Source of the DNA: Stictocephala bisonia
Taxonomy: Eukaryota; Arthropoda; Insecta; Hemiptera; Membracidae
DNA: 64,000 nucleotides
Assembly: GCA_035578905.1 (NCBI GenBank)
Contig: JAQJVL010001186.1
Coordinates: forward strand, 62,001-126,000
Direction of reading: 5' to 3'
Within the stretch, counting starts at the first letter, position 1, and the number at the start of each line of letters is the position of its first letter. Made by a program: the position numbers and the translations under genes. The notes beneath the pieces are model-generated. The model saw only the letters and a list, made by a program, of their open reading frames with translations. It ran no database searches and had not been told where the DNA came from. Below are positions 1 to 11,700 of this stretch, in pieces.

Positions 1-983
1 TAAAAGAAATGTGTTTCGGTCTGAGGTTATTTTAGTTAAATTTTACATTGGTCAGTTGTGACACTACATGTTTTAAATTTGGTCCGCTAGAAAACACCAT
101 GCGTCACACATACGTGACATTCGGTAGTGAACGTGTTAAACAGTAAAAAGTAGCTTTAAGTGTAATATTGGAAATTACAAAAGTATTGCACTTAGGGCCT
201 TTTGACATTTTTGGCTCTCTTTGGTTTGGAGCATTGAGAATAAGGGGGAATATTTTTTATTTTAAAAGTGTTCAAAACCTTAATAACTGTACAGACAAAT
301 TAAAATGGAATGTAGCAAATAATGGTCATGGTATGTGCCACTTTAAAATATTAATTATTAACGAAGTAAAATAAAAATGTGGTTTATTAATTTATTTAGT
401 TAAATAAACATATGTATCTGACAAGTGGCAAAGCGAGCTAATTATAACCAAGAAGGATGGCTCCAAGCCAGATCTATTTGGCAGTGGCAGTGCCGAACTC
501 AACTGTTCGTACTTCGTAAGTGAACATCTAAAAGCCAAAATATTCAATCATTAGATCTGTGACTTTATATATTCATCTAAATTTATAATTAAAAACCAGT
601 TAATGTTCTATTTTCATTTAAAACATATTAGCAATTTCCATTCTGTTCAAAGCACTTTACAAATATTCCATCAGTATTCAATCCATTAAAAATGATTAAG
701 ACTTCTTTTAAAATATATTTGTAAAAATAAAAACAAAATAAAATAATGTGTAGAACATGAAGTTACTGTGATCATTGGTAATGTTGCTGTTTTTTATTCA
801 ATATTTAAAATATTTATTTGAGACATTTAACTCCAAATATGTGAGCAAGTCATACCAAAGGGAAATAAAATAAAAACTTCTTTACTTATAAACAAATTCA
901 AATATTTATTGTAGAGAAGAATTAACAACAGTTATTAACTGAACGTGCCAAACAACTTTTTCCCATTATTGTTAACATAACGA
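1..983. other. AT-rich non-coding stretch, nothing recognised
   Basis: No exon, repeat or RNA gene could be supported here. It probably lies in an intron of the PHF10-like gene, because the first recognised exon at 2584 begins in mid-codon. Short open frames are isolated and show no family motifs. Confidence 0.5.
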
Positions 984-1236
984 TTGGTCAGTAGCCAGTT
1001 GGTTAAAACCTAGCCTCACAAGCTAGTGGTTCTCAGTTTGATCCCAATCAGAGTCATAACAAATTTTGAAAGGGATCAGCTGATAACCACTGGCTGTTCA
1101 TTTGTCATTGGGCTATTAATTAATGAACAAAGATGGGCCTTAGTTTATAACAAAGACTATATTTGGTCATCTAATCTCATCACACTCATTCAAAATCTGA
1201 TCTTGACAATCAGTGTTTTAAGAATAAATAAATAAC
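984..1236 (+). repeat. tRNA-derived SINE, family A copy 1
   Basis: The left part has a box-A-like TAGCCAGTTGG near 992 and a box-B-like AGTTTGATCCC near 1034, the spacing expected of a tRNA-derived pol III promoter. The body, including CATTTGTCATTGGGCTA, recurs at 9110-9352 and inverted near 56880-57040. The 3' end is AAGAATAAATAAATAA. The match to the other copies is direct; the SINE class is inferred from the boxes and the A-rich tail. Confidence 0.6.
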
Positions 1237-1721
1237 TAGAACTTTAATAAAATTAGTTAACTACAACTTTAATAAAAACTACTTAATAAAAGGCTGAGTG
1301 CACACTACCGACTATCATAGTCGTGTTTGCGTACCAAGATTCTAGGAAAAGTCGAGCTGCTAGCGCAGCCTCAGTCAGATCTAATTTTGTAGAATAGCAA
1401 TCATGCCCCCCCAACACCACCATCGTGTTTTCACCATTGTTTTTGTCTTCCATTAGCGGTACCACTGATCTGTGCATACTACTGGAATCTAGCTGTGAAA
1501 AACTGGTGTATGCTATTTCAGAGTGAAGTAGAACAGTTTTGTAAATTTACCTTGTTGTAAACATGTCGGAATTCAACACTGCATGTTTTATTACTGACAT
1601 TGAGTCAAGACCATTATAAAGGATTCCAATCACCCAAATATTCCAAAAAAATGCTAAAAATATAATAAATTGTATTTTTTATACACACATAAACATTTTA
1701 TATTTCATTTACTATTCATTA

Positions 1722-1999
1722 TTAGTTTTTCAATTAGCATAATACATGTTGGTATATATATATATATATATATATAGTCCAAGTGAATGTCACACAACAC
1801 AAATATATTACAATATAAGTACAAAATGCACAAATATTCAGGGATTTTTGGTCTGAGGAAGGTGAGCGTGGTTCACCGAAATCAATCACCATAATATTTG
1901 TGCATTTCGTGCTTGTATTGTAATATATTTGTGTTGTGTGACGTTTACTTGTACTGTATATATATATCAACACATATTATGCTAATTGAAAAACTAGCA
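1722..1999. repeat. Foldback element with hammerhead-like loop
   Basis: Outer arms (TTTTTCAATTAGCATAATAC at the left, its near-complement ending in AATTGAAAAACTAGC at the right) and inner arms (about 1785-1837 against 1896-1948) make a near-perfect inverted repeat, with TA runs between them. The unpaired centre at 1853-1881 reads CTGAGGA, a GGTGA/TCACC hairpin, then GAAA. This matches the conserved core of hammerhead ribozymes as found in Penelope-like elements. No protein is encoded. Similar cores occur at four other places in the window. Confidence 0.7.
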
Positions 2000-2583
2000 C
2001 TTGTACTTCACTTGTATTCAGTATTATATAAGTATCAGATATGTTGTGGTACATATTTATAAATATGTTATATGTATACTTTAGTATTTAAACATTAACA
2101 ACTGATTGAATCATTCTTTTATTTATAAAACTAATAATGATCTCTGTCTGTGATAACTGAAATAATAATAAAAGTGGCGTAGATTTTTAGAGTATATAAA
2201 AAAAATAATGTATGCTTATTTGCGAAACAAGAGTAGCTATAAAGTATTGTTATAAAGTGTAAGTTGTTTAGGCCATATTAAATTAATGTATTACAGGATT
2301 TTTTTACAATGCTACTACAAATTTATGATTTTTTTTTACTATCATAATTTTACATTTTTATTATTGTCAATAGAAACTTCGCCTGATGGTGATGCTCAGT
2401 CTTCTGAAGTGATGGCTAATCTTAGAAGAGTAATATTTTTGGTGATACCATGTTTTAACAAACTAAGCAGTTTGTTGAAGCAGTCAATATGTTTTAGCTG
2501 CAGAAAATTTTAATTATTTTAGTTTTTAAGTGTTTGAATGATTAATTATATGCTATTGTCTAATCAGTATTATATCATTGCAG

Positions 2584-2709
2584 GTTTGACAGCTGTGAGC
2601 AGCTCTGAGGTGTTGGACATAATGTTTCAGGACTTCCAAGATCAGTACGAGGAGTTGCGCAAGCACATGCGAGAGAAACAGGCCCGGGAACTTATAAACA
2701 AACAGAAAG
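2584..2709 (+). CDS. PHF10: PHF10 exon, SAY domain, first exon seen
   Basis: Acceptor ATTGCAG precedes 2584 and donor GTAAGC follows 2709. The exon opens with the last two bases of a Gly codon (GT, then TTG ACA GCT) and ends on the first base of a Glu codon. It encodes LTAVSSSEVLDIMFQDFQDQ and a charged helix (RKHMREKQARELINKQK). The start in mid-codon shows that at least one coding exon lies further upstream. Confidence 0.85.
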
Positions 2710-5700
2710 GTAAGCTCTATAAACATTTTTATAAAGATTAATTAAACCAACTTTATTCATAGTTTAAAACAATACCATATTGTATGAAAGGTTTCAAAGT
2801 ATTACCTAACCTCTGCAAGCAAATCAATCTAATGCACATGCCCCCATCACTAGAACAGATCAGGGAACCATGTTCTTTCTTTACCATGCAAAATTGTCTT
2901 AAAACTTTAAGTTAATAGAAATAAAACAATATTTTATTTCTATATTTTATTCTTATTATAAAAAAGAGAAGTCTGTAGTGTCCGTGTTGAACGGTAGTCA
3001 AGGTTCGGTGTTGTGTAGGGAAGAGAACTGAGTGTCAGACTTGTCAGATAGCTGAAAATTAGACCAACACTACGTGTGGTTCGGATTCCACGTAAAGCTG
3101 TAGGTCCTGGCTGTAGTAGTTGCCCTGGCTACTGGGCTATTAATAAATAGTCCTTTCTGAGCTAAGTTGAACTCAGGTAGTAACAATGACTACACTCGTT
3201 CATCTACACTCATCACACTCGTTCACTCCTCATATTCCCCCATATCTCTACGATCGGCGTCTTAGAGATGAAAAAATGAAAAAAAATTTACATTGACAAT
3301 TGTTGGTCCATTTCAGTAACAAAACGTATTTCCTGTTGTTATTTTAATCCTTGTCTAAAAGTAGAACAAAAGCATCTGTCACTTAAAACCAAACCCATCC
3401 CGCAGTGACAGCTGATGTAAAAGGAAGCTCAGCATAGATCTCCACATTAAATCTAATTCTGTGGTACTTTGAATGTGGTATAATCGGTGCTTGCTTTCAG
3501 TATTTGGAAGTATTTAAGTTCTTTTATTATTAAATAAGATTGAATTATTAGTTCCAGTTTATTACAAAATAGTCCCATCTTGATATCCAAGATTTTGTGC
3601 TTTAGTTGACTATGGATTTATATTCAGAAATTTTTAAAACTAAAGAATACAAAATCACTTGTAAATGCGTCATAGTTGACCTAAATTGAATTTTTTATCA
3701 ACAGAAAAGAAGAAATTTGAGCTGAGTCTGTCAAAGTCAGACCTGAAAGAACAAGCAATTCAGTCATCAATTTCTTGGAACCAGGCATTGAATAAAAGCC
3801 GCACTGAGAGTCGGAAATGCCATCTGGATCTACAGACCTGGACTATCCAGTATCCTCGGAACCGGGCAGTGAAAATGACTAAACCTACTCCCAAACTGGG
3901 CAGCTATCCTGTGGCACTCATCCCGGGGCAGTATGCTGACTATTATAAAAGGTATCTTTTTTAATCTAAAAATATTCATACATAGCTTTTCCTTTTGCCA
4001 CTTTGCTGGCAAAATTAATTGACAAACATTATTACATTAAATATCTAACTTCACTCTACTTACTTACTCTTACTCCTGTGGTCATGTAAACCAGTAACCA
4101 GATGTTTACTGGTTACTGGCCAATGCCTCCACTCTCCTCTATATTCCGTCATCTTTATTTCTGCTCCAAGTCCTTTTACATCCTTCAGTACTTGGTCTCC
4201 AACGCAGTGTTGGTCTTCCTAGATTTCTTCTGCCATTAGATCTATCATGGAAAACCTGCTTTATCATGCTCTGATGTTGTCCCTTCTTAATATGTGGTCC
4301 CCAGTCATCTTAAGCGTTTGCTTTTTATTGTTACAATTATATCAGGCTCACAATAAATCTTTCAATTCCCTATTTTTCTGTTCCTCACTCCTGCTTTATA
4401 AATAGGTCTAAATATTTTCCTTACTACTTTGTTTTCAAAAGTTATGAATTTCTTTCTGAAAACTTTGCTAGGAGACCAAACTTAACAGCCGTAGAGTATT
4501 ATTGGTTGTATTATGGTCTTATAAACCCTGATTTTGGTTTTCCTACTAGTTTGCTGCTCAGCAGTTTTTTAGGCTCCAGTAGTATCTATCAGCTATTTAT
4601 AATTAGACCTGTTGGAAAAGTTCTAACCTAAAATCCTTAGCCTAGATTCAAATAATTCTTCAACGCAATAATAGCATTTGCTTTATGAGCTGGTCTCATC
4701 AAGAAAATAAGAATACAACTGATGGCCAGATGCACTGATAAAATTGTGGAAAGGAGAAAACCAATGTTGTCCGTTGATGACTTTACTAGTTTTCATCTGA
4801 GTTGTGAGCTACTTTGAACCGAATAAACTCTTCAACAATTCAATTCAACTTCTACAAGTACTTGTAAGCTACTTTAACTTGTCCACTAAAACACAGGAAG
4901 AAGTCATTTTCAAGTTTATGGATTTCTGATATTTTTTTGTATATATTTTTTTTAACTACTAAAAAAATTGGATAGGTCTTATCTACCATCTTGAAAATAA
5001 TAGCTGCCATCTTTGAAGTGTGAAGTCCTTATACATATATCAGTGTCAATTTAAGAATCACTTGGATGCAAAATTTAATGATACATTTTTTTACAAATGT
5101 GATTTGTGTATAATTTATTTGCCACTTTGAAAATTATTGTGACCATCTTGGAACTGAAGCAAAGAGTGATATGTTCCTACTCAAACTTGCCATTGTAAAA
5201 TCAGCCAAATTTTATTATTGGTCAAAAGATGTAGCTGTAAGTACATAAAGACCAACAGACAAAATGTCAATTGGTTTGGGCTAAATCAGAGACCTCACGT
5301 CTCAGTCAGAAACCATTTTTTTAGTCTTGAAAGATATTTAGTTTAACTAACAAATTATTTTTTAGGTACACTCCACAAGAGCTTCGTTATTGGCCAGTGA
5401 ACACAGTATTGTACGGACCTTTGCAGCCCAACGAGAGACATAGCACAGGGGGCTCCGAAGGCAGTCAGTCTGAAAGTGAAGACAGCTCTTCCTCTGATGA
5501 CTCAAGGTACATGTTTTCACAGTTAAAAAAAAAAATAGTAACTGCAATTTTTTGTGTCGTGAAATTCTTCAAACTAACAAGAAGTAAGAAAGGTTATTAA
5601 CTAGAGGTGTTGTGCACATACTCAAAACTGAGTTTGAAGACACTTTCATGATTTTCAGTCTATGTTTGAGCCTAGAGAACATTTTTGATAGTTCAAAGTA

Positions 5701-8700
5701 TTAGTAAATTATCGAGCTATTTTGTTTTTAAGTGGTGATTTTACTGATCCCCCCCCCCCAATTAGATGTTATTTGATTTCTTTAGACTTTATTCAGTACT
5801 TTAACTACATACTAAGAGCAATAAAAAATTTAATGTAAAAACTAGTAAATGAGAGATGTTACAATTGAAATGTCGTAGTGTTAGACATCTTAAAGATTGT
5901 GGTTTCACAATAAATTGTTCAGAGTGCTTTTAAATAAATGGATACATTAAACTTTAACCATTATCTTTGTATTTGAGATTTGACCGGTTTACTTAGTGCC
6001 AATCAAACCATTGGTCACCATCAGTCTTAACAACTAAAGTATTCTATATAAGAGTAAAGCAGTTGAGTTTGTTACTTACCAGGATTTAGTTAAGTCAGCC
6101 TTGTAAAATGTTTCAGTGACAGTTCCAGTGAAGGAGAGGAAGACTGCAAGGTGTGTGGAGGGGGTAAAAGGAGTGGCGGAGCGATACAATGCTCACATTG
6201 CGGCCACAACAGTAAGTGCACTAAGGCACCGCAAATTGCCCTATTTCGAATCGACGCTCCACCCGGTTTGTCCCAGATTATTTCATTTAATTCATGTGTG
6301 GATCTATAATTGGGTATCTTCCAAAATAAGGTTAAGGGCCTAGCTTCATTTGATTATCTCTATACTTTCATGGTTCTTTTCCTAGATTTTTCATGAGTAT
6401 GTCAGTTATATTCGATTGGTTGATAATACACTTTTGAGTTGACAGTAGTAGCTTTTGTGATAAATGGAAACATTTCAGAACCGATTTTACCTTTAATTAA
6501 AGTTTGAAAAAATGTTTTTACATAGAAAACATGTATGATCTTAATTACTGCTTCAATTTGTATGTGTGAAATTCTGAAAACCTTATGTTTGACAAACCAA
6601 TAGAACATACATACGTGTATGGTGGTAATGAACTACCTACTCTGCCATAAATGTACAGTATTAAAGATATGTATATGGATCCATCATTACCGTAGGTAGG
6701 TGGGTCACTACCTTCATATGTGTGTGGTGGTTAGGTGAGTCAATACTGCCTTACATATATGGGTGGGCGAGTGAGTCAATACCTTCATACTAGAATGGGT
6801 GGATAGATGGGTCTATACTATCGTACATCTCTGAGCAGATAGGTGGGTCAATACCACTGTACGTGTTAAGGGGTGGGAGGGTCTTTACCACTCTATGTCT
6901 AAATGGGCGGGTGGGTCAATACCATTATTAATGGAGGTTGCACAAAAAGGCAAACGCTTAATCAAGTCATTTTAACTAAGATTTATTAATCCAAGCCCCA
7001 TGGGAAAACGTAAGTCATATTGTACAGTGGTCTTCACATACATGTACATTGGTATAGACCCATCTACCCTGCCATCCTATACACGTGCAGTGGAAGTGAC
7101 TCGTACACGTGCTGTACAGTGGTAGTGACCACCCGTGAGTGGGTCAGTACCACCATACATGGACACGACGAGTGGATGGGTCAATATCATCATATGTGTA
7201 TGGGCGGGTGGTTGGTTGGGACGTATTGAGCACATTGATAAAAAAAACTTTATAATCGAATATTAAAACATCTGGTTAGGAGTGTACTGTTAAAATAAAA
7301 TTTCTTGATGTTTTCTCATATTTAGTTGGAATTTTAATGAGGTGGAGTGAATTTATTATATCAAGTGGATTATGAAATTATTTAGGGAACCAATTTAGTA
7401 ATAATTGTCATGGCTTATTACTTCTTTTAAAAGTAAATATTATTTAATGCAAACTTTGTTTAAGAACACTGTTAAAAAAGTACTGATGAAGGCATTCAAG
7501 TTGAGGAGTTTAGGGAGTATTAGGTTGAAGAAGATCACATTACTGCCACAATGTGATTTATCCGTGTACCCTGCTTATCATTTTTAATTTTAATCTTAAA
7601 TTACCTGAAAAGTTGAGTTACATGGCACTAGCCTATGATTTAAAATGCATTCGAAGAGGTAGGGTATCACCAATCTTACCCTAGAGGCCATGTTCAATAA
7701 CACAGTAAACAGATAGAGTTCCACTGACATATTCATTAGGTGAGTAGATACTGACTTAGTTTCAACTCTTCCCCACTCACCTGATAATTATGGGAGTAGG
7801 AATGTCACAGTACATGTATGGGTGGGTGGGTCAATACCATTAATTATGGGAGTAGAATATCTTACAAGCGATATTGAATTTAAGGTTTAAGAACATATAT
7901 TAGTCACTAGGAACAAGGTTTGGACTGTATGGAGGGTGGTTGAATTGCTCTCTTCCAAATTCATTCAATTTATTGTGTGAGGGCATTGTCGTGCAACAAA
8001 ACAATCCTGTTAGGCAGTTTTCTAAGCGTCTCGCAGTAAGCATTAGTAATAATTAATTCGCCTCACGGTAGAAAGTCCAGTAAAAGAACACCTTGTCTAT
8101 CCCAAAAAAGTGCACATGGTTTTTCTGTTGTCAACATTGGTTTTGACTTTTTTCTTTGCTGTTGGTGATGTGTGCCTCCATTCCATCAATTCCGTTCTAA
8201 ACCTTGAATCACTCATTACATTAGGTTCATAAACTTCACAGAACTGTTTATGAATTTTGACTGGTTTAATGTTTCTCGAATTGAGAAACCTAATTACAGA
8301 TCTAATCTCACAAAGATTTTTAATTAACTTTTACATTTTAAAGAAGCAATATGACATGAAAACTACAAGTACCTAATTCAAAATGGCGTCACCTGCTTCG
8401 TAATATGACAACAATAGAGCCGCATATGCTCAGAATTGCGATCGCTACGCTGTAAGGGCGATACATACAAACGGAACTTACTTTCTGGACGCCCCTCGTA
8501 ATTTAAGTTCTTAAAATATGCATATAATGTTTTAAAATATATTTCCAAATAAATAAGTAAGTTAATTTAGACATTTTGTAAGTTTAAAGTTAATTAGTTT
8601 AAACAATAAATTGATTTAAAAGAATAAATCAACATTCTTTAATTCTAGTACATATTAATGTTAGTAATACAGGTACAATCATCATGGAATAAGAAAATGA

Positions 8701-11700
8701 TTAATTATATGTATTTTATAAGTTTAAAAAAACAATGATTTGTACAAATTGTATTTTTTATTAGTTTATAGTATGATTTTGAACATTTTCTAACTAAGTT
8801 TTGTGTTTGTTATTATTATGATTGTTAGTTTTAAATTAGTTTCTCTGCATGGAATGTTTAGTTTTGCATGTTTCTAATAAGCTATGTAGTTAAGAATCTA
8901 AATAATGACTATTTGATGTCTATTCTGTTCTCTTAAGTTTAGGTAGCATTAATGGTGATAGTATATATATGTTCTTCTTAAAACATGTACTTTGTCGTAA
9001 GAACGCTTCTAAAAGTATGCAAGCTCTTCACAAGTTTGTAAACTTGTTAGCACATTGGTTTGAATGGATATCCATTTATTATTTTCTGTAATTGATCAAT
9101 TTCTCATTAACTAATTACAGCCCAGCTTCATAAGCTAAAGGTTCTCAGTTCAATGCCAATCAGTCATAACACACTTTGAAAGGGCCCAGCTGATAATTCC
9201 CAGCTGTTCATTTGTCATTGGGCTACTAATTAAATGACACTTTCTAAGGAATAGTCGGCCTTAGTTTGTAACAATGACTATATTCTCTCATCTACACTCA
9301 TTCAAAATCCATATTTGCCCATGTCTTGATTTTAAAAATAAATAATTGTCAGTATATTCTGGGCTTTAAGTTTCAACATGTACTTAATAAAATAAACATG
9401 TGCTTATGAAAAAGTACACAGTTTTATCATTCAAAATAGTAGTCAAAATCCTCCGTTGGCCTAGACATGAACAACATAGCTGATGACTCTCTCACTCCCT
9501 TTATATATAGAAAACCCTTTGATTTGTGATATTGTATATCAATATAATAAACCACAAAAAAAAACATTCTTATGTATAAATAAAGAACAAAATTATAGTA
9601 CTCTCCTTCTAATAAATATAACACATCTGTACATTTGATGTGGCCCAATATCACACTTATAATGTCAAGTAACATCGTCTTTTCTATTTTTCGGTCTCTA
9701 TTTAGTATTTGTATGAAAGTATCGAGAGGTGAATCACAGGCTCTATCGTGAAGCACTACTGCAGTCAGCTGGTGTGGTGGCACTATTCTCCTATTGTTGT
9801 AATTTTTATTACTCCCTAGAGATCTTCACTAGTGACTTACGTTAATGATCACACTTCTTTTTGCACTCTAATCTTGATATTAGTTATGTGTTTTCCTTCA
9901 ATTTTGTCTCATTGAGTAAGAAATATCTTTAGAAAGACATGCAACTGAAGTAGAATGTCTATAATTTGGAATGGCAGATAAAAACTGTGCTTAGTTATCT
10001 TCATGTCACAGCATAATACAGTAGTAAGTATATTTTCATGCAAAGTGTATTTAATTGAGTTACTATTACCATCATAAGACGCACAAAAGATGTAGGATGT
10101 TATCTGGTTTGGTGTAGTACTTGAAACCTTTCCAGCTAGTATAATTTTTTAGGTTTGGATTAAAAATTGTCATTGTATCTTTTTATCACATATAACGTTT
10201 CCTCACAATTGTGTAGTTTGTGTGTGTGTAGCAATTTTGTCATAAATATGTACAAAACACACCGAGGTGTGGATAAAGAGCTACATCCTTATCAGCTTAA
10301 CTTTCAATCACTTTTTATAATGGTTCAGTAGATTTCAGTTTTTGCTTTTTCTCTCAAAGTATTATTTTAACTTTGTAGTTGTTACCTGGACAAACTTATA
10401 CAATAGTAGTAGACTGTTTTATGAATTGGAATATTAGGTATACCCCCATTCCTTTTTTAGTAAATTATTTAATTTCTATAGAAAACTTTTCTACTACTTT
10501 TTGTTTAAGGGAGTTTTGTTTCAAATGTTGTTTTTCAATCTTCGTTTTTATTTTAAACTAACTGAAGCCTTCTTTTCATTTTTGTTTTGTTTTCCGTTCC
10601 TCCTCATCAGTTCATGTAGCTTGTGCCGATTTGAATGCTGCCATGTTGGTTCATGTAAGAAAGTATGCCTGGCAGTGTTCCGTCTGCAAAACTTGTCAAC
10701 GCTGCAACACAGCTGTAAATGAGACAAAGATGCTGTTCTGCGATGTGTGTGATAGAGGGTCCGTATATGACAAAGTACATGTTTTCTTTTAGTTTATCTT
10801 TTTTTTTTAAATTTCATTTTTATTGATTATCGTACTAATTAATTAATATATTTTAGGTTATATATATGATTATTTAATGCATGCTTAGTTACCTTAACAA
10901 GCTTTATTGTAATTATGTTAGGCTCTTTGTTATGGCCCTTGGGAATTATTAAAAATAACACTGCTAATTTAATTAATTTTTTACAGTTAAGGGTTTTTTA
11001 AAGTTCTAATGTGACAACAGAGACTAAATTCTGAATCATACTAAGTTGTGGTTTTTATTTATTCATTTACATTTTTACTGTATTTAGAATTATGCGTGTA
11101 GAATTATTTAATGAAGGGTTAGACTAGAGACGCTGATACAACTTTGAATGAATATTAAGTTAAAAATTATGAGTATCCAGAGAGGTAATTCTCAGATAAA
11201 TATATGATAAATAGTCACTTATAAAATGAGAGAATCTATAGTTGATAGTTACGTACACCTATAGATTCAGTTACAATTTGGGGACTAAAGGAATGGCAGG
11301 AAGACTGTAGTGTGCACGGTCGGTCGGTGCTACAAGGCCCTTTTTACGGGCGGGTTGAAAGTTTTACGTACAAAATTAAAGTTACTAAGGACCATTGGTG
11401 TGCGGCAAGTTTTGCAGTTTTGAAATTTGGGTATATTAAAAAGCTGGAATATGCGCTACTTTTGCGTCTCTCGTCTTTCACCATATTAAAATATAAAAGA
11501 TATTATTTTTAATTAAATTCAATAATTTATGGTATATGGTTTAATTTATTTAAATTTAAAATTTTCTAATTAAATGTAAAATGTTAAAATTTTGGTTTTA
11601 TTTAAACAATCAGATGAAGTTGTCAAGTTTGAGAAGTAATTTTAGTCTCTGTTAGTAAATCTGACTTACTTGAAAAATTATATGATCTGTGTTTTAATTA

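Noticed and set aside
1283..1477. Minus-strand frame MHRSVVPLMEDKNNGENTMV...
   Set aside because: Composition is protein-like and may be a transposase scrap, but no motif could be named and there is no second copy or terminal repeat.
2374..2415. Exon ending at AGA before GTAATA in PHF10
   Set aside because: It ends in phase 0 whereas the next sure exon needs one leading base; joining them gives a stop. Only the shorter 15-base version is compatible.
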